From NCBI GenBank assembly GCA_003254905.1, contig QANU01105209.1:105399-169398 (forward strand): DNA of 64,000 bases. The letters run 5' to 3'. Position numbers and translations under genes: made by a program. The stretch is from Nissolia schottii (lineage: Eukaryota; Streptophyta; Magnoliopsida; Fabales; Fabaceae). Shown one piece after another: positions 48,510 through 60,971 of the stretch. The notes under the pieces are model-generated. The model saw only the letters and a program-made list of their open reading frames with translations. It made no database searches and was not told the DNA's origin. Numbering within the stretch: position 1 is the first letter of the stretch; each line of letters begins with the position of its first letter.

Positions 48510-50539
48510 ATTTGATTTATGGCTGGAATTTTAGATGTTCTTGAAAGAAATGGTGCAACAGCAAATGTTGTTTGAAGCTCTTCATTGAGCCTGAAATTGA
48601 TGAGTGTTTTTCTTGTTTCTGGGCAGGGTATTCAGTTGAGGTTTTGCAATTGTGAGTTTGCCAAAATTGTAAGGTGTTAAAGCCAATATGGGGCATCCAT
48701 AACTGGCTGTCACTGAGGTTAAAATTTTTGTTTCCTCACTAATTGCATTATTTTTCTGAACTGCTACTTTAGAAGCGGAGAGAGTTGGACGGAGAAACAA
48801 ATGCACGTTAGCAGAATGTCCCTGTAGTTTAAAGAATTGCTAAAAAGTTTTGGTACATTCGAATGAGATTGGTATGCTATTACAAGTAGGAGGGATCAGT
48901 GTGATGTGATTCATGTGAATCAGACCCCCAAACCTTGCCCAAATTTACTGATGCATACACGAATGAAACGATTACGAATGAAGATTACGTGTATTACCGC
49001 GTTGATAACCTTATTTCTAATTCTACGGTAGTAAACTGCCAAAGTGCCTTGGAGTGAAGAAAGTTGCGAGGTACCACATGCTTGTAAGACTCGACTAGGG
49101 TTTAGATACTCTTAAAAAAATGTGATGTTGTTGCGCTATTTAATGTTTGGTTTAATAGTCAAATGTGTTGTTGATTTATAAGGACATGCATGTGCTCATT
49201 TAGCCGTGTCGATACTCAATAGTGTCCATGAAGGAGGTAGTGCCAACAACCTGTAATTTTAAATGTGGTTTCTCACTTTTCATCTCTATCATAAAGCCTT
49301 CCTTTTATAAATTCCACGTTTATGTCGTGACTATAGTCACGTTTATTCTACTTAAACATTTTCTTCGGCTTTGTCTTATATACTCTTATTTTATTTTAAA
49401 AGTCAGATGTCATGCCTGATGATTAGATCAAAACTTTAAAAGTCAGAATTAGACGAAACCAAGTCATGCTTCAAAAACGGCATCATTTTAAGTTAGGGTT
49501 ATTACGAAAATTGGAATAGATTTATAAAGTGAATAAAATTTCACTTGCATCCCTCACTTTTTACTAAAATTTCGATTTACTTTCAAAAGTGTTTTTTAAA
49601 AAAAAAAATTATTTATGTTCTAAACGTTTGCAAAATGTATTAATTTGATCATTTTCATAGATGTTATCTAAATTTTAGGTCTTATTCTACGATAATATGA
49701 ACACCCCCAAGCTCCTCTAAGGCTCTAACTTGAGATACACGTGTCACTTTTTTCTTTCTTTCCAACCTCTCTTCTTCTCTTTTTTGGATTTTCTATATGG
49801 TGGTAGCAAGATTTCATCATGTTGTGCTTTTTATCACATATTTGGCCTATTTGTAGCCTTCGTAATCGGGCGGTAACTTTCATATTGTAATTGGTTGAGA
49901 TGTACTTCTTTATGTTTTTCCCTCGCAGTTCGTACAATTAAGAGACAAGGGATCTCCACTGAAAGGATCAAATAATTTAAAAAATAAAATAAAATTGGAA
50001 CTACAGTGCAAGTTTGGTAGAACGTAAGCAATGTAAATTAAAGTTTTACCCTTTGTGAAATAGTACACCATTTTACGGGCTCTACAGCTGTGCTGAATAA
50101 GACACTACCCTGCTGCTCAACCGCGACTTAGTTTTCAACATTATTAACCATAAAAAAATAATGCCGCAAACTGTTTCATTTGATAATTTATAGTAATAAA
50201 TATGTATAGTCGTGTGTAAGTTACGTGTATTGGATGAAGCGTTCTTTGCCGAGTCAGCCTGTTTTTATTTGACCAAAACCCTTTCTCCGTCCCCTACCTT
50301 TCTTGACAAAATCAAAAAAATATATATATATATCCCCAACATCTTAAGACATTGCAAGTTTCATCCTTTCTTCTTCAACATTCCAGGATATATAAAGTTA
50401 GCACACCACCCGATTAGAATTAGAAATTAGAACATACACAACAACAACACCAACAACAACAAAAAAAAAATCAGATCACAACCATATTTGCTAGCTTCCG
50501 CTGATCCCTTCTCAGCTCATCAAATCACAACTCTTTGCC
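48510..50539. other. Intergenic DNA, no gene seen
   Basis: No supported coding frame. Close to 50539 there is a (TA)6 run (50321-50332) and a CAACAACAACACC-rich stretch ending in poly-A (50441-50470), which look like the promoter and leader of the next gene. Confidence 0.6.
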
Positions 50540-51307
50540 ATGGAGAAACAGCTCAAGTTGAGGAACAGGATCTTGAGGATACTACCAAGAGCAGCTGCAG
50601 CAGTCACCATGACATTTCAAAACCCTCCCTTCAGCCCAGGTAGGGACCACAAAAAGCATCATCACCACGGCGGCAAGGGACTCTCCGGCCCAATCGTGCC
50701 TATGATTCCCGACGAAGCCCGAAGAAAGCCCAACGGTGACAACGATCAAGAACCAACTTCGCCGAAGATCTCGTGCATGGGACAGATCAAGAGCAACAAG
50801 AAGAAACACGCCAAGAAAGGCAGTAACACACCTTCCACTTCAAAGGACATAGAGGTGAAGAAGCACGTTTCCGCGTTGCAGAGGATGCTGCAGTTACACC
50901 GTCAACATCATCATCAGGGGGCGAAGGCGCCGAAATCTGTTTCGGGGAGGAAATCAGATGCGTCAGCAGCGCAGGGTAACAAGGATGCGCTCGCGGACAG
51001 GGCGCCGCACGTGAGCCAGATGAAGCAGTTCGCGAGCGGGCGGGACACTTTCGCTGATTTTGATTGGAAGGCTGCTCATCAAGTGGCAGAGGAAATGGAT
51101 GATTGCTATTCGGATGAGGGGAGAGTGGAAAGTGATGTTGAAGAGGAAGATGATGTTGAGGACTTCAGAATCCCTTTCTCTGCACCTATCTTGCTTGGTG
51201 GTGGTGGCGGTGAAGGAGGTGCGCTTAATTTGAAGCCGCGAAAAGAGATTAATCTATGGAAGAGGAGAACAATGGCGCCTCCAAGGCCTCTTCAATTGAG
51301 TGTATAG
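50540..51307 (+). CDS. Syringolide-induced protein 14-1-1-like
   Basis: Intronless, 255 residues. The N-terminus (MEKQLKLRNRILRILPRAAA) and the blocks TFQNPPFSPGRD, LSGPIVPMIPDEARRK and EPTSPKISCMGQIK are conserved in a plant-specific family named after a soybean transcript induced by the bacterial elicitor syringolide. Two His-rich runs, a basic Lys-rich stretch (about 82-95), an acidic run (about 195-214) and a Gly loop make most of it low-complexity and probably disordered. The C-terminal LKPRKEINLWKRRTMAPPRPLQL is another family block. No enzymatic domain is visible; the molecular role is unknown. The family assignment is from memory of these blocks. Confidence 0.75.
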   Translation: MEKQLKLRNRILRILPRAAAAVTMTFQNPPFSPGRDHKKHHHHGGKGLSGPIVPMIPDEARRKPNGDNDQEPTSPKISCMGQIKSNKKKHAKKGSNTPSTSKDIEVKKHVSALQRMLQLHRQHHHQGAKAPKSVSGRKSDASAAQGNKDALADRAPHVSQMKQFASGRDTFADFDWKAAHQVAEEMDDCYSDEGRVESDVEEEDDVEDFRIPFSAPILLGGGGGEGGALNLKPRKEINLWKRRTMAPPRPLQLSV

Positions 51308-52500
51308 ATCAATTTGAGACACTGATTCTTTCATCATTAAAATGAAGATTTATTCGTTTATTTATTTTCCTTCATTGGATCATTTTGTTGTGCAGAACAC
51401 TAAGAATACATTTTAGGTGAAATGTAATTGGCGAGGTGCCGTGATATTCTTGTATTATGTATGTATACAACATTGGTAAATCAGTAGTACATCAAGGTTT
51501 GACATAAAAATTTCTATCCCAATCTTTTCCTTCTTGTCCTGGTTGAGGTTAGGGGGCGGTAGCACTGTTTGGACTAAATTGAGCCTGCCTTCAATTCTTC
51601 CCCTTGTCACTAATTCTTACACGGGGGAATTAGAAAGCTGATTAGGTGATATATGAAGCCTATCTTGTACTTTCTTTTCTTTTTCAAAAATATTATTTAA
51701 ATTACTTAAAGATTAACATTTTATCATTTTATAATGTAAGAGGAGTGACAAAATGTTTAATAACACGTGAAGTCTCTACTGTAAGGAGCTTTGGTTATTG
51801 TGTGTCTAATGTTTGTAATTATATAACCTACTAACTAAAATACCATTATTCTTATTTTAGTAACGACAAACATACCCTAACACGAAAGAGAAAAGTGCAA
51901 TTTGTGAGGATAAATATTTGACACTATTTAATTTCGCATGGAAGTAACAGCTGTGAGTGATTAGTTTTTCAAGTTTTGATTTGTATGAATTTTTTCAGGC
52001 AGTGAATGCTTTAATTTATTGCATTATTTAGCAAACAAATAACTAAACGACAGAGTCAACAGCTCAACTAGCTGGCAAGTTGCCGATCTCCAGTCCTACT
52101 CATGCCAGTTTGCTGCAATTAATTACAAATTCGAGCAATGTTTACAAATTACAATTGGACGCTGAAAGTTGTTGGAGGTCACGTCAAATTTTGTTGAAAG
52201 AGTTACAGTTCTACTTACTATAACCTTGATTTGCTTTAATTGTATACGAAAGAGCGAATACACGCAAATTTAGAGTTTTAATTATAGCCGTTGTTATAAT
52301 TTTAGACCGTATAATACGCACATGAGCACATCATTTCAAGTTGCAAGTTAGTTTTAATAAGTCAATTTTTTTTTTGGTGCAATTATAAGTCAAACAAATA
52401 TAATACTCTGCAAAGCCATTGGACAAATTCAGAGTTAGCGTCCATAGAGCGCAATACCGTGCTTAACCAAAGGTAAGAATTGCCTTCATTGGGCTTATAC
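51308..52500. other. Intergenic DNA, no gene seen
   Basis: 3' flank of the preceding gene, then AT-rich DNA with no supported frame or paired repeat. Confidence 0.6.
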
Positions 52501-53075
52501 CAAATGATGTAAGATATATGTCTTCCGGATACAAAAAAGGCCAACACTCACGATGACCCAAAGAATTCTAAAAAAGTTGTCTAAGTGCCTATGCTTTATG
52601 ATCTGACCTGGTTTATTTTCCTCCAATGACTATGACTAATCAGTCGACTCACAATAAGACTTAAAGAATGTGAATTTTCATTAGTGTCAAGTCTATTTGG
52701 TTTAAGGGAATGTAAACAGGAATTTGAGTTTTCTAAAGTGAATAACTTATTTCAGAGAGTAAAGGTAAGATATGGTTTAAGGTTTATCCCAAATGATGTA
52801 AGATACGTCTTTTGGATACAAAACAAGTAAAGGCCAACACTCACGATGACCCAAAGAATTCCAAAAAAGTTGTCTAAGCGCCTATGCTTTATGATCTAAC
52901 TTGGTTTATTTTCCTCCAATGACGATGACTAATCATTCGACTCACACTAAGACTTAAAGAAGGTGGGTTTCCATTAGTGCCAAGTCTATTTGGTTTAAGG
53001 GAATGTAAACGGGAATTTAAGTTTTCTAATTGATTAATTTATTTTAGAGGGTAAAGTGAAACTTTTCACCTTTAG
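52501..53075. repeat. Tandem duplication of a 289-base unit
   Basis: The block starting CAAATGATGTAAGATA at 52501 repeats at 52790 (phrases AACACTCACGATGACCCAAA and TTTGGTTTAAGGGAATGTAA in both). The copies differ by scattered substitutions and a few small indels, implying an old duplication. Non-coding. Confidence 0.88.
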
Positions 53076-53154
53076 ATCAATAAAGTAAAAAGTGAGTCTC
53101 ATTGATACTTTATTAATTTAAAGGTAAAATGTCTCACTTGACTCTCTAAAATAA
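53039..53154. repeat. 49-base inverted repeat, 18-base loop
   Basis: The arm 53039-53087 (TTATTTTAGAGGGTAAAGTG to AATAAAGTA) pairs with 53106-53154 read in reverse (TTATTTTAGAGAGTCAAGTG to AATAAAGTA), with a handful of mismatches. The left arm coincides with the end of the second 289-base copy, and the first copy carries only a half-arm (TTATTTCAGAGAGTAAAGG at 52749). It looks like a small foldback element or a hairpin formed by inverted duplication. Confidence 0.8.
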
Positions 53155-53159
53155 GCTCT

Positions 53160-56100
53160 TCACTTTGTCTTATGAGTAGTAAGCAGCTCAACTTAATCTA
53201 ACCTGATTTATCTCTTACAAATTTGAATCAACCTATTATCATGAGAGCATATAAGTTGCACACATCCTGTAACTCAAAATTTCCTCTATAAGCTCTTCCC
53301 TCCAAGAACCCACACATCTTTCTTCTTGAATTTGACCATATCATATGAACAAAAATGCACCCACATCACGAAAGCATGAAATGTCATAACATAATTTTTC
53401 TCCCTTCCACTTAAGGTGAGCAAACACTAAATAAATTAATGATTATTAACAATTATCACTCACTTATAATTTATAGTGCTTAATTATTTATATAATATAT
53501 TCATTATTGACGAGTACATAAATCAACTGACAAGTGATTGTAGATCAACTTTTTTTTAAATTCTCATATTCTAAAGTGTATTTAAAAGGAGTTATCTTTT
53601 GCTAAAAAACAGTAGGACACATCAAAGATGTTAACAAAAGTTTGTATCAATACTTGTTGATGGCCTATAAAGGACCACCAAAATCCAAAACCATGACATT
53701 CCATCTTGCAAGAAATACCTCTCTAGTAGTGTGGTTTAAAAGTACAAATTGCATTGATTATTTTAACCAGCTTTATTTATTATAACTTCTATAGATATTT
53801 TTGGGCAACTTTTGGAAGAAGATATTTGCAATTCCAGAAAGGCCTATTATATTTTTCTGGTCAATATTTGAAAGTTACACAAGGTTGAGAATCTTTTGCC
53901 TAAGAGGAAAAAATTACTGGGATCTGGAAACATCTTTTTCAAATAAGATGTCCTTAGTTAAGAATGTTTTCCTTTTTCTATTTGATTTTCTTTTCCCAAT
54001 ATAGGCAGTGGGAAATGAGATTATCAGTTAACATGTGAAGAACTGCATTTCTTTCCACAAACTCTTCAAATAGTTGTATACTTTTAAGGAGTTATGTCTT
54101 TTTAAAGAATTGTATCTCTTGATACATCGTCATAGAATTATATTTATTCACCCATGACAAATGTCTACATATAGCAACTGAATGACAAACAGCACACAAT
54201 TTTTAGAATTGATTCAGACCCACCTCCATTATTTCTTTATCCACAGAAATGTTTCCCTTACATTTTCTTGTTTTGTTATTTGAAGATTTTGGTATCATCA
54301 TTCAACTCAGAACAATTTGCTATCATTCTTTTCAACGAGCCACACTTGAGCTCACCAACAACTACAATCTATGAAGTGACAACTATCACTTGCATCTCTT
54401 TGCCTTGCCTCGGCCACCCTGAGCCATCACAAGTATTTCGAGCAATACATCAAATAGCCGGCGTGCATACCCATTGATGGTGTGATACGGGTCACCATTA
54501 ACTTGAAAGGGAACTACTCATAATATAATGGAGGAAGTGATAGACAAGGATTGAAGTAGAATAAAATAGGCCATCTTTTCTTGTTTGGACACTCAACAAG
54601 TATAACAAAGGAGGAGAAGAAAAATGTATCCCATTTTCTCCCTTGTTATCCTAATCCCTCTTTTAAAATCATTTAACAAAAGAAGTCACTCCATTCTTTC
54701 TTATTCCCTCCTCCATTCAATGGCCCAAATGTAACCCAAAAAAAAACTAGGCCCAAGGTTCGTCTTATCCAGCCATCCTTCCATTTGGATATTTACAACC
54801 ACAATAATTAAGTTGATAACTATATAGATTAACAAATAAGTTGCGTCCCATGAACCTTAACAACTTCTTTTCCGTATATTTTAATTGTTACTATTTATCT
54901 AAAACTTCATCTAAGATTAATTTTCGTTTGACTAAATTAATAAAATATTAATTATCTATTCAGTTATATCTCTATCTATTATGATTTTTTTAATTATTAT
55001 ATTAATTATATTAAAATTTTTATAACAATCTCTCTCATTAATTAAAAAATAATTTAATCTAAACACTTAATATTTTTTTGAAGTATGTTTAAATTAATTA
55101 TTTTTTTAATTTACGCGTATTTATTAAATGTAACATTTAAGAAAGGACGTAAGAAATACTAGAATGAACATGTGGTGATCAAATCCTAACCACTAATAGC
55201 AGCCCAGATTTGGAGGATATGGATGTTTTCGATTTGGATTGATTTTATTAAAAGATAAAGGACTGTTGCTTAATAACAGTTCATTTGATATTTTTAGCAT
55301 ATTATTAAATTAGATACAAAATTGTATCAAATTCAAATACATTGATTGATTTAATAATGCACTTAAAAGAAAAATCAAATGAACTTTTACTGAGGAAGGA
55401 AGAGAATAAATGGCATAAATTTTAATTCTGCCAATAACTCTACAAACAATCTCTACCGTTGATCTAGCTTTTAACTCATCTCATATTCCAAGGATATTCT
55501 AAACTAACTCCATGATCTTTTATACAAATATCTTATATCAGATATTTACGTTTCATGAATGTTTCCTATGAAAAGAGTTCGTACAATTTAGCATCACCTC
55601 TTAAACCAAACAAACCTGTTCGCCTTACGTTGGGAATTGATCTGTTTGAATGTATCAATTATGATTTTGTCACAGGAGAAATGACTTTTACTAATTATTA
55701 CTTACTTCGATTACTTTTTATTATCATTTTTAATAAAAACACCTGATTTGAAAAATTATTTAATTAACACAAACATATAAAAAATATATATATTGTACGA
55801 ACAAAATTATTTTTGAGTAATAAGAATTATAATTATTAAATATTATAAAAATAAAGAAAAATAACAAATATATAAATATAAAAAATATATTTAATATTTT
55901 TTAATTTAATCAAATAAAAATTAATTTTAGAACAATTTTTTTTTCAAAAACCGACAACAAAGTATAGACGGCGGAGGGAGTACTAATTAGTAATGACAAT
56001 GATCTGCCTCGTTTATCCAGGGAAGCAACAAAGATGATTTCTTTTGCTTCTCAAAAGACATTCGGGTTTTAAACCTAGCTAGTCGTCACGGGAACACGAA

Positions 56101-57061
56101 AAGAAGGGAGGGGGGAGAGAGACTAAAAAAAGAGCGGCAGATCCAAAGCAAGTGCGGTCCAGATGTCGTTGTATGCGTGGCCCGTCGGCCTTCAGAAGTG
56201 GAAAAATCCACGCATAACGTGACAAGAGGAAAACCAGAGAGCAACACAACACATTACAGCCAGATTCGGATCTGAAAGCACAAGAATAACCACGTTATGC
56301 TACAACTAGTCTAAAGCAAGCGTTAGTGGTTGCCACCTAAGCGCACGTTAATGTTGCCATCAACATGTGGGCTTGGTGTACAAACCCTTTCCACATATCA
56401 TTTTCAATTCTCTCATACACAGCAAATCATCATCCACCACCTAGCTAGTATGACCCATTATTAGGACCTGATCCCGCCCGGTAGCTATCTTTTTAACAAC
56501 CAGCGCATAAACATTAAATTGGAATTGGAGGTCAAGCTTTTCAATCCACGAGATTTGAGAGTCAAATTAATGCGCTAATTGAGGCATTTTTACAAATCGA
56601 AAGCTCTCTAGTTCTCTCAATCAATCCGTTAATTGAGGCGTGCGTTTTCACAAATCGAAAGTTCTCTAGTTCTCTCATTCGCACAATCGCATCAAGCAAT
56701 TCAATTTCAACCAAAGCCTCATTCATGCTACACAAATTTCACTAAAATAAATGGACTACAAGAAATGAAAAATAAAAATAAAACGAATAACAAATGATAC
56801 GATGACCACTTCAACAGAAAAATCTGAAAAACTAAATTAGAGAGATCTCAAAAACCAAATTACACCAAGTTCATAGTGATAACAATAAGTTAAATCCAAA
56901 ATAAAAGGAAAATTATAAAAATAAAAAAAACAAAAAGAAGAAAAAGAGGGACGAAAAAGAAATAAAGGCGGGTAATGGGGGCAGCGGCGGAGGCATTGAA
57001 ACAGAGATTACGAGGCATTTCTAGTTTTACCTCAAAAGAGTGTGGTCCTGTGCTGGCAAGG
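53160..57061. other. Long intergenic stretch, no gene supported
   Basis: Nearly 3.9 kb. Small frames (for example 53801-54004 and 54268-54477) have no recognisable domains. At about 55975-55998 the words GGCGGAGGGAGTACTA resemble a Stowaway/mariner MITE end, but I could not find its partner. A near-repeat of CACAAATCGAAAG and CTCTAGTTCTCTCA occurs at 56590-56690. The last 100 bases are the 3' flank of SMT2. Confidence 0.55.
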
Positions 57062-58153
57062 CTAAGATGCAGTAGGGGTTGGGGGCAATTTGGGTTTTCT
57101 GCAGAGGACCATGTGCATCGGGGAGAAAATTCCAGTGTCACCCCCTCTGGTCAAATAGTCAGCGGTCTTGAATAGCATCTCGTGAACATCCACCGTCCCC
57201 TTGGGCGCAATCCCCAGCGCCGCCAGCACAGTCACCACAATGTGGTTCCTCCAGTACGCGATCCGGCCCATCTTGAGGCGGCTCCACCACGGCTCCGCCG
57301 GCGGCTTCGCCAGATCCCGCTCCTTGACCACCTCGAACCCGACCTTCCTCGCCGTCTCCACAATGTCCGAGTAGCTCCTCAGCCCCGGCAGCGCGTCCCC
57401 TCTCTCGATCCCCTGGATGATCTCCACGTGTTCGGGGTCCTCCCCTCTGTACTTGTCCGTTGTCACCCACTCGTACGATACGTAGAGCGCTCCCGGCTTC
57501 AAAACCCTAAAGATTTCAGCGTACACTTCCTCCAGCTTGGGCGCGTGACACGTGGCCTCGATGGAGTACGCGCCGTCGAAGCTGTTGTCCGGGAACGGCA
57601 TCTGGAGGAAATTGCCGCACACGACCTCGCAGAGGGAGTCGAGGCCGGCCTTCTTGTTGTGGATCCTGGCCCTGTTCACCTGGTACTCGTTGATCGTGAT
57701 CCCCACGACGTTGGCGCGCGAGTGGGCCGCGATTGCACGCATGGGCCCGCCCACGCCGCACCCGACGTCTAGGATTCGGTCGCCCTGCTTGGCCTCGATG
57801 AGATCGACGGCCATCTCCTCGTGGAGGCGCGTTGCGTCGAGGTGGGACTTTCCGGGAATGGAGGGGGAGAAGTGAAAGGACTGGCCCCACCCCCACTCGT
57901 AGATGTCCGTCACGAGGTTGTAGAACGTGTCCACGAAGTCCGGGACCTTCTCCGCTGTTTCGATCTCCTTTGGGCGGCGGAAGAAGGACCAGTACTGCTT
58001 GTAGTTGTCCTGGACTTTCTCGGCGGAGATGGAGCCGCCGGAAAGATCGGTGGCGCGTTTGCCCTTCTGCTCGGCGGGGCCGAGGACGCAGACGAACCAG
58101 TATAGGCCGCCGGCGAGGAGGGCTCCGGTGCAGAAGAGAGAGAGGGAATCCAT
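57062..58153 (-). CDS. SMT2: 24-methylenesterol C-methyltransferase 2
   Basis: Intronless, 363 residues, notably GC-rich (especially third codon positions) compared with everything around it. An N-terminal hydrophobic anchor lies at about 5-25. The sterol-binding signature YEWGWGQSFHF is at 85-95, the SAM motif LDVGCGVGGPMR at 128-139, IEATCHAP at 198-205 and YEWVTT at 227-232; all are family-diagnostic. The enzyme adds the second methyl group at C-24 of the sterol side chain in the ER, steering flux from campesterol to sitosterol and stigmasterol. The membrane anchor and the C-terminal shape favour SMT2 over SMT1. Several long antisense frames are by-products of its base composition. Confidence 0.96.
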   Translation of the reverse strand: MDSLSLFCTGALLAGGLYWFVCVLGPAEQKGKRATDLSGGSISAEKVQDNYKQYWSFFRRPKEIETAEKVPDFVDTFYNLVTDIYEWGWGQSFHFSPSIPGKSHLDATRLHEEMAVDLIEAKQGDRILDVGCGVGGPMRAIAAHSRANVVGITINEYQVNRARIHNKKAGLDSLCEVVCGNFLQMPFPDNSFDGAYSIEATCHAPKLEEVYAEIFRVLKPGALYVSYEWVTTDKYRGEDPEHVEIIQGIERGDALPGLRSYSDIVETARKVGFEVVKERDLAKPPAEPWWSRLKMGRIAYWRNHIVVTVLAALGIAPKGTVDVHEMLFKTADYLTRGGDTGIFSPMHMVLCRKPKLPPTPTAS

Positions 58154-58909
58154 TTCCCGAAAGTGGAAGAGAGTGAAAGGGAAAAGGGCGAAAGGGGGCA
58201 GAGAATAATTTCTCAGCCTACTTTGGGGGCGCTGTGGTGTGTGGGTTAACTAGTTATCAGTGTGTACTAGTTAAGTGAAATCCATTGGTCTGTCTCACAC
58301 ATTTTGGTTTTTTTATTTTTTATTTTTTATTTTTTATTTTTTTATTTTCTTTGGGTATATCATCACTGCTGGCTCGGTCCACGTGCTTCGCGCGTGAATC
58401 CAGCTTCGTTTTGTTTAATCACAAGGACAGCCCTCTCTGTGATTTTTATCGTCTTATGATACGAGAAATTCGTGCTCTTACAGCCCTCCCTCTAGCTCAT
58501 TAAGATGCGTTTTCGGATTAAATAAAACCGTAAAGGATCCGCAATTATTTTAATTTGGTTGATGACTAAGGATAAGTCCCCACGACATGACAGATCACTA
58601 TTAGATCTCAATTATATAAGAGATACTCACATTTAAGTGTTCCAAAGTGTTGCTATAAATAATTTTAATTTGACAAAGTAAAGGGTAATAATTGATTCCT
58701 TTCCAATTGATCACAGATGGATCTATTCGATTTCTTATAAAAAAAAATACAATTTAGTACAGGTCATATTTAAATATTTTTAAATATAGGTCAAGTTAGT
58801 GTTTTTTTTTTATTTAACACTTCATATATAAATACAATTAATCGTATTTTTAAAAATTTAGTTAAATACGTCAATGGCATTATTATCATTTTCCTTCTTA
58901 TAACTACGG
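58154..58909. other. SMT2 upstream region and AT-rich DNA
   Basis: GA-rich leader sequence immediately upstream of SMT2 (58154-58205), then a T-rich (TTTTTA)n tract at about 58308-58348. No coding frame is supported. Confidence 0.6.
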
Positions 58910-60010
58910 ATAACAATCTAAGAAGGGGTGAATTAGGTTTTACTTAATTCTTTTGTTCTTCGATAATTGATGTAAGAAAATAGACGTTGAGTCTTAACTC
59001 ATGAAATTCTACCAGTAAACAGCAATAATAAGAACACTGGAGATTGTAGTGCAACAAAAATATAAATTATTGAAAGTAAAGAGTGTAAGGATAGAGAAAA
59101 TCACACCGAGAGATTTATCCTGGTTCATCTTCATACCACCGAAGGCTACGTCAAGTCCCCTATTCTGATTCAGGGATTTTTCACTATGTAATCTTATGTT
59201 GTGTACAACCTTACACCCAAGGCACTTACATCGACAACTATAAGAGAACAAACTTGTTCCCCTGGTTACACAGTGCCTTCACCGAACACTGCGGTGAATA
59301 TCAGAACCACACCGAACACAACGGTGCCACAACTAATTCACAAATACTGAAGAAGTAATACAATGTCTTTGTCAATCCTAAACTCAGGGTTGGATGTTCC
59401 TGAATACAAAGCACTTATGATATGACAATTAAGGTTCAAAGGCTTTTTGAGTTTTGGATTGAGATAACTTTGAAATGAAATTTTGTCAGAACTTTGTGAA
59501 TAATGACAGAAGTAATGTGTTCTGAAATTGTGTATTGAGTTTGCACAAATTTTGGACTTATATAGGCATAGGTGACTCTTCATGAAGCATTGTCGTGGCT
59601 TTCAAATGCCAAACAACACATTGATTCATGAAAAATCACATCAGTTCGTGTCAGTAATCGATTAGCAAACTTCTGTAATCGATTACACTCATAGTTGTTG
59701 CCAATATTCAAAATTTTGAACTGTGCAATCAATTACATAATCATGGTAATCGATTACAGCAAGGTTGAAAGTGATTTTTAAAGTGTTTTAACCCTAGTTA
59801 AGTGTTTCTAATTGATTTTAACTTATGAAAATCATTTCACTTATGTTAGTGCAATAACCTATGAGCCTTAAATCATGATACCATAAAGAAATGCTAACTA
59901 TTAGACTCTAAGGTAATACACTTGAACATAAGCTTGAACCTTTAGCGAATTGTCCGGTCAGATGCGTCTTCACCTTTTTCTTTCTTTTTGTTGATGTCTC
60001 TTGGCGTCAT
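58910..60010 (-). repeat. Retroelement-like non-coding repeat with TAATCGATTACA motifs
   Basis: Four copies of TAATCGATTACA or close variants lie at 59654, 59675, 59726 and 59747. The left edge reads AAGAAGGGGTGAATTAGGTT, and phrases like CCTGGTTACACAGTGCC and AAGGCTACGTCAAGTCCCCT are familiar to me from dispersed legume LTR-type repeats. The right edge is near TTGGCGTCATCAAAACTC. There is no coding capacity; the class and exact ends are unproved. Confidence 0.55.
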
Positions 60011-60479
60011 CAAAACTCAGCCATCAGAGGTCAGAGAGAGGATCTTCTTCACACTTCTTCTATTATCTCAACTCTTTTAATATTAGTGACTTGGAAAACA
60101 ATTGTTTCAAATTATTTCACTGCCTTCCTCTTTTATCATTGCAAAGCTTGTGCATCATTATAGTTGCCATGTCCTGGTTGTCATAAAATCACAACCGCCA
60201 CTTTTAGAACGCCATCAAGCCACTAATGTTTTCTTAACTAATGTCTTAAAGCAAAATCTAAACAATAGTATTTAAAAAAATCTCATTTAACAAACAAAAA
60301 ATATATTGTGTAATATTATTTTGACTCAATTAAATTGAATCAGTTTTAAAATTAACACGAAATTTGATATAATTTAAATAATTATTTTAAATAAACAAAT
60401 TCTATCCAAAATTCATTTTATTTATCATGTTTTAGTAATTTTTAATTGGTTTAACTTTTTAATTGGATTCATGCACGAA
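60011..60479. other. AT-rich spacer, no gene seen
   Basis: Short AT-rich interval between the TAATCGATTACA repeat and element D. Nothing supported. Confidence 0.6.
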
Positions 60480-60790
60480 TTTAAAAAAAATTGGCCCAGC
60501 AAAACAAAAAAAAATCAAAAAATGGGTGAGGTTTAAAATTTACAAATGTATGAGTTTGGAGCCTGAAATCGATAGCTCATTAACTGATTTCAGAAAGAAT
60601 AAATTGTGTTCTGGGCCATGCTTGAAATCGGCATCCACAGGCCCGATTTCAAGTTTTTATTCCTCAAAAAAGCAGTTATGTCCTCCTATCTCCCTGTGTT
60701 GATTCATTCCCTGAAATCGATATTAGGTTTTTTGATTTCAGACTCATGGGAGACCGGCCGGTTTGTAAAAATGCAAGGTAATTCCTCCGG
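60480..60790 (+). mobile_element. Hairpin-rich end of PMD element D
   Basis: Paired CTGAAATCG/CGATTTCAG words lie at about 60565, 60588, 60622-60654 (CTTGAAATCGGC...CCCGATTTCAAG) and 60711-60743. The order (GGTTTAAAATTTACAAATG, then GAAATCG-AGCTCATT-ACTGATTTCAG) parallels element A at 6350-6412. A TATATAC motif follows at about 60795, then a CT-rich leader. Confidence 0.7.
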
Positions 60791-60971
60791 CTAATATATA
60801 CACTACACACACGAATTCACTTCTTCTTCATCCTAATTTCTTCTTCTCCTCCGGCTGTATTTTAATTTCATTCTCTCTTCTTCATGAAAGTTGTTTGCTG
60901 TTACATATTTCAGAAAGTTTCTCTTCATTCTTTGTGTGTAGTGTTATGAAAAAAAATCAAATTTAGTAGGT

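Noticed and set aside
55970-56000. GGAGGGAGTAC word resembling a Stowaway MITE end
   Set aside because: No matching inverted end was found within a plausible distance.
57182-58176. Several long frames antisense to or out of frame with SMT2
   Set aside because: They follow from the high GC content of SMT2; none resembles a protein family.
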